This document shows positions 1 through 4,240 of a DNA stretch of 5,847 nt, in pieces. Made by a program: the position numbers and the translations under genes. The notes beneath the pieces are model-generated. The model was not told the origin of the DNA and made no database searches. It saw only the letters and a program-made list of their open reading frames with translations. The stretch is from Mageeibacillus sp. UBA4314 (GTDB lineage Bacteria; Bacillota; Clostridia; Saccharofermentanales; Saccharofermentanaceae): NCBI GenBank assembly GCA_002394605.1, contig DGUI01000056.1, positions 1 to 5,847 of the forward strand. The letters run 5' to 3'. How positions within the stretch are numbered: the stretch's first letter is position 1; each line of letters starts with the position of its first letter.

Positions 1-66
1 TAAGGTTCGTCGGCAACTACGCCCCCTCGGGACTTTCACCCGAGGTTCGGGACATGCCCGTCATAC
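1..66 (-). mobile_element. 5' end of a probable group IIC intron (partial)
   Basis: Read on the minus strand from 66, the sequence opens with GTATG. It then folds a small stem CGGG-catgt-CCCG (60-48) and a strong stem CCTCGGG-TGAAAGT-CCCGAGG (45-25), followed by GGCGTAGTTGCCGACGAACC. This order (GTGYG-like start, short stem with a CATG loop, stem capped by a GTGAAAGT-type loop, then a GTAGTTGCCGACGAAC stretch) is what I recall from the start of domain I in bacterial class C group II introns such as the Oceanobacillus intron. The intron leaves the window, so neither the reverse transcriptase nor domains V and VI can be seen. The position seven bases after a terminator hairpin fits the known IIC target preference. 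The third base is A where GTGYG is usual, so the exact splice site is uncertain. It could also be another structured RNA. Confidence 0.55.
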
Positions 67-67
67 C

Positions 68-101
68 AACAAAGGAGCTGCTTCCCTCCGGAAACAGCTC
101 C
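68..101 (-). terminator. Rho-independent-like terminator hairpin
   Basis: On the minus strand there is a hairpin of seven base pairs (74-80 with 95-101), one C-A mismatch, then four more pairs (82-85 with 90-93) around a four-base loop. It is followed by TTTGTT (73-68). The T-tract is weak but normal for a terminator used as a group IIC intron target. It would end the transcript of the small coding region at 319-123, and perhaps read-through from the operon upstream. On the plus strand no T-run follows, so a minus-strand role is favoured. Confidence 0.6.
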
Positions 102-122
102 CTCAACTATCATACTAAGATC

Positions 123-319
123 TTATACCGGATACAACTCGTCCGGTCCCGGTACATATCCTCCGCAAGAGAAAGTAATAACATCTTCTTCCTCAAACTG
201 GATCATCTCTACTACCAGTTCTTCATACGATCTTTTATCCGGAGGTTTTTTGGTATGGCCGATGATATGTTGTATTTCGATGAACTGTCAGACCGGATCG
301 CTGTTATTCTCCGGGTCAT
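123..319 (-). pseudogene. Small frameshifted (or recoded) coding region, function unknown
   Basis: Two overlapping minus-strand frames look like one gene. Frame A starts with ATG at 319 (MTRRITAIRSDSSSKYN...) and stops at 214-212. The -1 frame is open from 287 to a TAA at 125-123 and has strongly protein-like content, including SYEELVVEMIQFEEEDVITF and a C-terminus GGYVPGPDELYPV. It has no start codon upstream of its acidic region. The frames meet at codons CCA AAA AAC, where the last seven bases form A_AAA_AAC, a canonical -1 slippery heptamer. A slip there would give a protein of about 65 residues. One extra A in the homopolymer would do the same, so a sequencing error or a real pseudogene is equally possible. 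No good Shine-Dalgarno site precedes 319. The unit has its own candidate promoter (345-340) and terminator (101-74). I do not recognise the family. Confidence 0.42.
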
Positions 320-339
320 TTGTAAGTTAACTAACTCGG

Positions 340-345
340 ATTATA
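340..345 (-). promoter_or_regulatory. Extended -10 promoter candidate for the small gene at 319
   Basis: The minus strand reads TGTTATAAT, a perfect TATAAT preceded by TGn (extended -10), with no convincing -35 hexamer 16-18 bases upstream. Transcription would begin near 333, giving a leader of about 14 bases before the ATG at 319. It lies just after the stop of the DUF5808 gene, so it would make the small gene independent of the operon. AT-rich chance matches are possible. Confidence 0.4.
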
Positions 346-355
346 ACACAACACA

Positions 356-1480
356 TTATGTGAACGGAACATTGAAGCCCGGTTCGATGCTGTCCATCTG
401 GCCCGTGACCGCAAGATAGACCAGAAAGATGATGGATCCTAACAGCAGCAATGCGGTAATTACAGTGATCACCTTGCCTGCCGGGTGCGCTATGTTGATC
501 GTAGCGCCATAGCCGAACCTCTTCTCGACGTTGAGCCTGCTGTCATTCGGGTTGTAATAGAACATGCCGAAAATCCATTTGTCGTCATCATCCTGAAGTT
601 CAAGATCCGTATCGCGCTCATATCTCTTCTCGACCGCCATCTGATTTACCGCACCGATGACTACGATCAGCATGAGAAGGACTGTGTATACGAGGGTCCC
701 GCCAAGGATGACCATATCGTTATTTAAGAACATGCAGAGGATGGAATGTCCGGTAAGGAAGAGAGCATTGACCCAGGACATTGCGGTAAGGAGGTCTGCC
801 CATGTCTTCTTCTTTGCCCTGTTGTAGTTTGCATTTACATTGCTGTCCCTTGAGATGACCATGTTCCTTGTCCTGTCCATTACTATGGCGATGGGAACGA
901 ACATGACTGCCAAGGAGAAGAATGACAGGCTCATCGCCGTAAGCGCATACTTCTCACATGCGAGGCTCTCAGTGATCCTGATAACACCAAAGTCTACAAG
1001 TACCGCAAAGACCGTTCCGGCCAGTGCAACCGCATTCGGCAGGATGATCCAGGGGAGCTTAAGTGCATGAATGGTATCCGTGTTCGAGAGGTCCGTATAG
1101 ACAACGCCTGACTTTGTGACCCCGAGTTCCTTCTTCAGGCTCTTGAGTTCCGTGTTGCCCTTCCCGAAAGGCACGGAAATGAGGAGCATTGCGAATACGA
1201 GCAAGAGCCATGCGAGCATCGTGATCCCCGTTGCCGGAAGGATCAGCAGGATGATGCTGATGAGGCATACAAGAGCCGTGATGATAAGAGCTGTCCTGCG
1301 GTTTGCAGAAACGATCTCCCTAACCTTGTCCGCTGCCCCGTTCGCGTGAAATTCCGGAACATCGCGGACTCCGAATATCATCTTCCTCTTCTGCGGATCC
1401 TTGGGAAATCCGATCGCGCAGAGTATGAGTGCCGTAGGCACGACGCAAACAAACATTATTAACTTGATCAACCAGGTCAT
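356..1480 (-). CDS. DUF5808-domain integral membrane protein
   Basis: This 374-residue protein has about eight membrane spans, near residues 4-24, 63-83, 86-104, 143-165, 178-200, 230-252, 256-278 and 336-358. The first loop carries KRKMIFGVRDVPEF (31-44), similar to the 'FGV' segment after the first helix in DUF1648-type membrane proteins. A charged acidic linker (288-300) leads into DKWIFGMFYYNPNDSRLNVE and GYGATINIAHP (300-333), the hallmark of DUF5808. A final helix and a short tail follow. Proteins of this kind are commonly encoded beside YtrA-family GntR regulators; their biochemical role is unknown. It is the last gene of a three-gene operon and starts 21 bases after the regulator stop, with a G-rich ribosome site (AAGGGGG) about eight bases before the ATG. 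A role in envelope stress or peptide immunity is only inferred from its neighbours. Confidence 0.9.
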   Translation of the reverse strand: MTWLIKLIMFVCVVPTALILCAIGFPKDPQKRKMIFGVRDVPEFHANGAADKVREIVSANRRTALIITALVCLISIILLILPATGITMLAWLLLVFAMLLISVPFGKGNTELKSLKKELGVTKSGVVYTDLSNTDTIHALKLPWIILPNAVALAGTVFAVLVDFGVIRITESLACEKYALTAMSLSFFSLAVMFVPIAIVMDRTRNMVISRDSNVNANYNRAKKKTWADLLTAMSWVNALFLTGHSILCMFLNNDMVILGGTLVYTVLLMLIVVIGAVNQMAVEKRYERDTDLELQDDDDKWIFGMFYYNPNDSRLNVEKRFGYGATINIAHPAGKVITVITALLLLGSIIFLVYLAVTGQMDSIEPGFNVPFT

Positions 1481-1501
1481 AACAGTAACCCCCTTATTTC
1501 C

Positions 1502-1861
1502 TTAGTAGAACTCATCTATGAGTTTCTTCATTTCTTCCTTTGAGACTCCTGAGAGTCTTGCTTCTGATACTATGCGGCGCAGCTCGTTTTTGTTCTCTTC
1601 GCTTAATACACCGCTCTGCGCTATGTTCTCGCGCACCCTGGCACCGTTCTTGCGGTCAGTCATTATGTAACCTTCCTGCTTGAGAAGCTGGTAGGTCTTG
1701 CTGACCGTCATTGTGTTGATGCCGATCTCGAGAGCCAGTGCCCTTACAGTCGGGAGTTGTTCCCCGGGCTTAAGTTCACCACTTGAGATCCCCATTACTA
1801 TCTGATTCCTGATCTGCATGTAGATGGGCACATCAGAGTATTCGTCTATACGTATTATCAT
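1502..1861 (-). CDS. GntR-family transcriptional regulator, YtrA subfamily
   Basis: A 119-residue DNA-binding repressor. Residues about 10-78 form the GntR winged helix: VPIYMQIRNQI, GELKPGEQLPTVRALALEIG, then the recognition helix NTMTVSKTYQLLKQEGYI and a wing ending GARV. The C-terminus is only about 40 residues (SEENKNELRRIVSEARLSGV...), too short for an FadR or UTRA ligand domain and typical of YtrA. The start at 1861 was chosen over an upstream in-frame ATG at 1891 because AAGGTGG lies four bases before it and because ATGA here overlaps the stop of the protease gene, indicating translational coupling. YtrA proteins in Bacillus repress operons for membrane proteins and transporters induced by cell-wall antibiotics. 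The likely operator is the palindrome at 2813-2833 on its own promoter, giving autorepression. The inducing signal cannot be told from sequence. Confidence 0.94.
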   Translation of the reverse strand: MIIRIDEYSDVPIYMQIRNQIVMGISSGELKPGEQLPTVRALALEIGINTMTVSKTYQLLKQEGYIMTDRKNGARVRENIAQSGVLSEENKNELRRIVSEARLSGVSKEEMKKLIDEFY

Positions 1862-2775
1862 GATTCCACCTTCTTTCTTCTGATCGACCATGCACCGAGG
1901 ATTACCGCAAAGATGATGAACGGGATCATCGAGATAAGTCCGTTAGGCAGCGGTCCCAACACCAGATTCCTGTTGATATCAGGATCATTTACATTCATGA
2001 ACACCTGCGGGATCGTTGCTATTGCATTGAACGAACCGTGCAGGAGAGCAGCGTACCAGATGCACTTTGTCCTGTCGTATACGACCTCCTCCAATATGCC
2101 TAAAACTATGCAGCAGACCGTGAATGTGACAAGCCCCAGCACCGGCGCGCCGAGATAATCTTTGCCGTACTCGTAGCCTCCGATGATCATTGCAGGGAAG
2201 TGGAATACGCCCCATATGGTTCCGCCGATGAGCCATGTTCCGGTCTTGCCGAAGCTCTTATTGAGCTCGGGATAGAGGAAACCTCTCCAGCCTGCCTCTT
2301 CACCTATCGCCGTAATGATATTGATGAAGGGAGCAATGAGCGCAGCCGGAATGATCTGAATGATCAGGTATGTCTTCATATCCATTCCCGCCTGATCCAG
2401 CATCTCCGTAAGGTCCACACCCTGTGCCTGCGCCTGTGCAGCCAGAGCAGATCCGCTCCCGTCGAAAAGGTTCGGGAAGATGACGAAGAACAGTGCCGCG
2501 CCCAAAGCTGTCAGTGGGATGGCAACGTAAGCAGCCGTAAAGAGCCATTTGATGTTGCCCTTGAACTTCGGTTTCCAGCCCATGCCCTTGAGATTTCCCT
2601 TGGCGATCCAGGCTGCAATGAGCGGAGCGAACATGCATACTGCCAAACTCCCCCGGAATACCAGCGATCCGGTCATCCCGGGATCATTCAACATATAGAG
2701 TGATCCGATGATCTGCAGTGTCCATGCGATCACATAGGTGATCACCACGAACTTGATTACTTTCTTCTTATCCAT
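1858..2775 (-). CDS. CPBP (Abi/Rce1-type) intramembrane glutamic protease
   Basis: A 305-residue multispan membrane protein. All three signature motifs of the CPBP family are present: EEAGWRGFL (159-167, giving the glutamate pair 159/160 and Arg164), the FHFP motif with His192, and HGSFNA (246-251, with His246 and Asn250). The catalytic set looks intact. Hydrophobic helices lie near 8-28, 42-58, 78-100, 136-156, 180-200, 208-228 and 280-298. A loop rich in Ala and Gln (109-119) lies on one side of the membrane. Family members cleave prenylated proteins (Rce1), process signalling peptides or confer bacteriocin self-immunity; the substrate here is unknown. The start at 2775 has AGAGGA six bases upstream, whereas a longer in-frame start at 2823 would lie inside the promoter/operator region. 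It is the first gene of the operon and shares an ATGA overlap with the regulator. Confidence 0.94.
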   Translation of the reverse strand: MDKKKVIKFVVITYVIAWTLQIIGSLYMLNDPGMTGSLVFRGSLAVCMFAPLIAAWIAKGNLKGMGWKPKFKGNIKWLFTAAYVAIPLTALGAALFFVIFPNLFDGSGSALAAQAQAQGVDLTEMLDQAGMDMKTYLIIQIIPAALIAPFINIITAIGEEAGWRGFLYPELNKSFGKTGTWLIGGTIWGVFHFPAMIIGGYEYGKDYLGAPVLGLVTFTVCCIVLGILEEVVYDRTKCIWYAALLHGSFNAIATIPQVFMNVNDPDINRNLVLGPLPNGLISMIPFIIFAVILGAWSIRRKKVES

Positions 2776-2812
2776 AACTATCCTCTTTCCGCACATGCAG
2801 CGTTGTATGCTT

Positions 2813-2833
2813 TGTATTAGCACTTGTAATACA
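2813..2833 (-). promoter_or_regulatory. Probable operator for the YtrA-family regulator
   Basis: A perfect inverted repeat TGTATTA-N7-TAATACA (2833-2827 and 2819-2813 on the minus strand) starts one base after the -10 box and covers the predicted transcription start. The size and symmetry suit a GntR dimer. The position would block open-complex formation or early elongation. Assignment to the regulator at 1861-1502 is an inference from the shared operon. Confidence 0.7.
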
Positions 2834-2834
2834 C

Positions 2835-2862
2835 ATTATACATACGAAAACACGGGTGTCAA
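2835..2862 (-). promoter_or_regulatory. Sigma-A type promoter of the protease-regulator-DUF5808 operon
   Basis: On the minus strand there is a perfect -35 TTGACA (2862-2857), a 16-base spacer and a perfect -10 TATAAT (2840-2835). Start of transcription is expected near 2828, leaving a leader of about 53 bases before the ATG at 2775. Such consensus boxes imply strong basal activity, which fits a promoter held down by a repressor bound just downstream. Confidence 0.8.
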
Positions 2863-2883
2863 TAGGTTTTGGTGCGAATTCTA

Positions 2884-3002
2884 TGCCAGCGGGGACAGGC
2901 TTGTATCAGTATTCACAGATTACTCTCAACAGCACTCTCAGCAAAGTTGAGAGTAAAAGCTGATTTTGTTGAGAGTAGCAAACCCGTGCCACCAGGGACA
3001 CG
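2884..3002. repeat. Repeat-bracketed intergenic element (possible REP/MITE-like sequence)
   Basis: Two copies of TGCCAnCnGGGACAnG (2884-2899 and 2987-3002, 13 of 16 bases the same) stand 103 bases apart in the same orientation. They enclose the cluster of GTTGAGAGTA words described separately. GGGGACA-type words of this sort recur, as I recall, in intergenic REP-like elements of Clostridia, so the stretch could be a small non-coding mobile repeat inserted between the two divergent promoters. There is no coding signal in it. No target-site duplication was identified. Confidence 0.35.
2921..2977. repeat. Cluster of four GTTGAGAGTA words, hairpin plus LytTR-like direct pair
   Basis: The word occurs as TACTCTCAAC (2921-2930, inverted), a partial ACTCTCA (2934-2940, inverted), GTTGAGAGTA (2946-2955) and GTTGAGAGTA (2968-2977). 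The first and third form a perfect 10-base inverted repeat with a 15-base loop. The two direct copies begin 22 bases apart. As nine-base sites AAAGTTGAG (2943-2951) and TTTGTTGAG (2965-2973) are separated by 13 bases; the first fits the LytTR consensus [TA][AC][CA]GTTN[AG][TG] at every position and the second at seven of nine. It lies about 100 bases upstream of both divergent start sites, so it could serve either side. It may instead be internal structure of a repeat element. Confidence 0.45.
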
Positions 3003-3044
3003 GTCAATATGCGTCATCCCGGTCGCTATCAAACAAAAAATATA

Positions 3045-3073
3045 TTGCATTGAATACTCACTTTTGTTATCAT
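3045..3073 (+). promoter_or_regulatory. Promoter of the FecR/surface-protein unit
   Basis: TTGCAT (3045-3050), a 17-base spacer and TATCAT (3068-3073), with TGT directly before the -10 giving an extended -10. Start of transcription is expected near 3080, ahead of the small gene at 3122 and the FecR gene at 3314. The boxes each deviate from consensus, so moderate strength is expected. Confidence 0.6.
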
Positions 3074-3078
3074 ACTCC

Positions 3079-3096
3079 GGTTAAGCTTTCTTAACC
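3079..3096 (+). promoter_or_regulatory. Palindromic operator candidate at the transcription start
   Basis: GGTTAAG (3079-3085), four bases CTTT, then CTTAACC (3090-3096): a perfect seven-base inverted repeat. It begins about six bases after the -10 box, so a bound dimer would overlap the start site. It is too weak in GC and lacks a T-run, so it is not a terminator. It differs from the TGTATTA palindrome, so a different regulator, not encoded here, is expected. Confidence 0.45.
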
Positions 3097-3121
3097 ATAT
3101 TAATCCCGGGGGATGCTGACT

Positions 3122-3295
3122 ATGGCAAGCTTAATATCTGTATTTCGCGCGAAGAACAACAGATTCGCAGCAGATCATATGGCGATGATATCGATCGCTT
3201 CATTTATTCCGTTTGCCACAATTGCAGAGAAGATCAAGCCGCCAGGCGGTGACAGCCCGGGAACGGAGCAGTTCACAGACCAGCGCAGCGTTTAA
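3122..3295 (+). CDS. Small hypothetical protein, 57 residues
   Basis: A short frame beginning MASLISVFRAKNNRF, with a mildly hydrophobic middle (AMISIASFIPFATIA, about residues 20-34) and a polar Pro/Gly-rich tail ending TDQRSV. Codon choice (ATC, AAG, GCA, GAG) resembles the neighbouring gene. The start at 3122 is preferred over an ATG at 3113 because the GGGGG run at 3108-3112 then lies nine bases upstream instead of abutting the start. It sits between a good promoter and the FecR gene, and its stop is 18 bases before that gene, so it is placed as the first member of the unit. I recognise no family. It could be a small membrane-associated partner, a leader peptide, or a chance frame in a long leader. 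Confidence 0.42.
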   Translation: MASLISVFRAKNNRFAADHMAMISIASFIPFATIAEKIKPPGGDSPGTEQFTDQRSV

Positions 3296-3313
3296 GAAAG
3301 TAGAGGGGTTGTT

Positions 3314-4225
3314 ATGAGTAAGAAATTGATAGCGTTGATCGCCGGAATAGCGGTTGTTGTGATCGCAGCAGTAGTAGTTCTGGTGCTAGTGCTCAGGGGA
3401 GGCGAGAGTTTCAGCCTTCTGAAGATGTATGAATTTGAGGGAACAGGTTCCGTCTTCAGGGAGAGCAAGGGAGACATAACTCCCTATCCTAACATGGTCC
3501 TCGAGTCAGGCGATAAGGTATCACTTGATACGGGACGCCTTACGATCCAGGCAGATGAAGATAAGTATATCCATCTTGATGAACATTCAACGATCCAGCT
3601 TGTAGCATCCGGGAACGGAACGGACAGCAAGACGAAGATAGAGCTCCTCAAGGGCGGTATCTCGAACGATATCAGGAACAAGCTGTCAGCAAATTCAAGT
3701 TATGAGATCAATACGCCGAACTCTACGATGTCAGTAAGAGGAACGGTATTCTACACCTTCATATATGAGAAGGATGGAGTAAAGTACACGAGAGTATGTG
3801 TATTTGAAGGCGAAGTAGACACACATCTCGTCTACAAGGACGGAACGACGGAGCTTAAAGGTGTACCTGTAGGCAAGGGTAAGGAAGTCATCATCTATGA
3901 GGATGGAACTACAACGGATTATCTCTACGACGAGCCGCAGGACATCGATTACAACACGATCCCCGAGAATGTATTAAGAGACTTAAGAGACCTTATCGAC
4001 AAGGACGGCAAGACATTGTCCATTACAAGTCCTGAGATTACGAGGATACTTGAAGGACCTTACACGGTCACATTTACGTATAACGGAACAGAATTCGGAA
4101 CACAGACGGTGAAGAAGGGTGAGACGGCGGTAGTTCCGGCGTTGGGACCTGCGCCTTCAGGCAGCTGGAACTTCACTTTCACGGAGCCGATCGAACGCGA
4201 TACCACGATCGAGTGGCAAAGTTAA
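3314..4225 (+). CDS. Membrane-anchored FecR-domain protein with C-terminal InlB-type repeat
   Basis: A 303-residue protein. A two-lysine N-terminus is followed by one long hydrophobic helix (about 5-28), acting as an uncleaved signal anchor, so the rest lies outside the cell. Residues about 62-198 form a FecR-like beta-sandwich: ESGDKVSLDTGRLTI, the central KIELLKGGISNDI, then the hallmark YEINTPNSTMSVRGTVFYTF (130-149) and VCVFEGEV. An acidic linker (205-245) leads to a Listeria-Bacteroides/InlB B-type repeat (249-302: YTVTFTYNGTEFGTQTVKKG ... ERDTTIEW). In Gram-negatives FecR is a sigma regulator; in Clostridia stand-alone FecR domains occur on surface proteins of unknown role. No partner sigma factor is visible. 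AGAGGGG lies about seven bases before the ATG. The next gene follows after 15 bases, suggesting one operon. Confidence 0.88.
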   Translation: MSKKLIALIAGIAVVVIAAVVVLVLVLRGGESFSLLKMYEFEGTGSVFRESKGDITPYPNMVLESGDKVSLDTGRLTIQADEDKYIHLDEHSTIQLVASGNGTDSKTKIELLKGGISNDIRNKLSANSSYEINTPNSTMSVRGTVFYTFIYEKDGVKYTRVCVFEGEVDTHLVYKDGTTELKGVPVGKGKEVIIYEDGTTTDYLYDEPQDIDYNTIPENVLRDLRDLIDKDGKTLSITSPEITRILEGPYTVTFTYNGTEFGTQTVKKGETAVVPALGPAPSGSWNFTFTEPIERDTTIEWQS

Positions 4226-4240
4226 GAGGGGGTGACAGTT

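Noticed and set aside
54..419. Plus-strand frame of 121 codons across the left end
   Set aside because: It overlaps the intron start, the hairpin, the small minus-strand gene and the end of the DUF5808 gene; it has no ribosome site and no recognisable domain.
485..1349. Several open frames opposite or across the DUF5808 gene
   Set aside because: They are shadows of a convincing membrane-protein gene and lack ribosome sites or domains.
1862..1891. Longer N-terminus of the GntR regulator starting at 1891
   Set aside because: The extra residues do not belong to the family, and the ATGA overlap with AAGGTGG upstream marks 1861.
1985..2703. Long frames on both strands inside the protease gene, including a 167-codon plus-strand frame
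   Set aside because: The minus-strand frame at 1858-2775 has all CPBP motifs; the others are Cys/His/Arg-rich shadows.
2776..2823. Longer N-terminus of the protease starting at 2823
   Set aside because: It would place the start within the operator and lacks a ribosome site; 2775 has AGAGGA at good spacing.
2921..2977. CRISPR-like repeats
   Set aside because: The words are only ten bases, occur in both orientations and have unequal spacing.
2738..3084. Plus-strand frames of 70 and 71 codons in the divergent intergenic region
   Set aside because: They run through the promoter, operator and repeat cluster, and their peptides look random.
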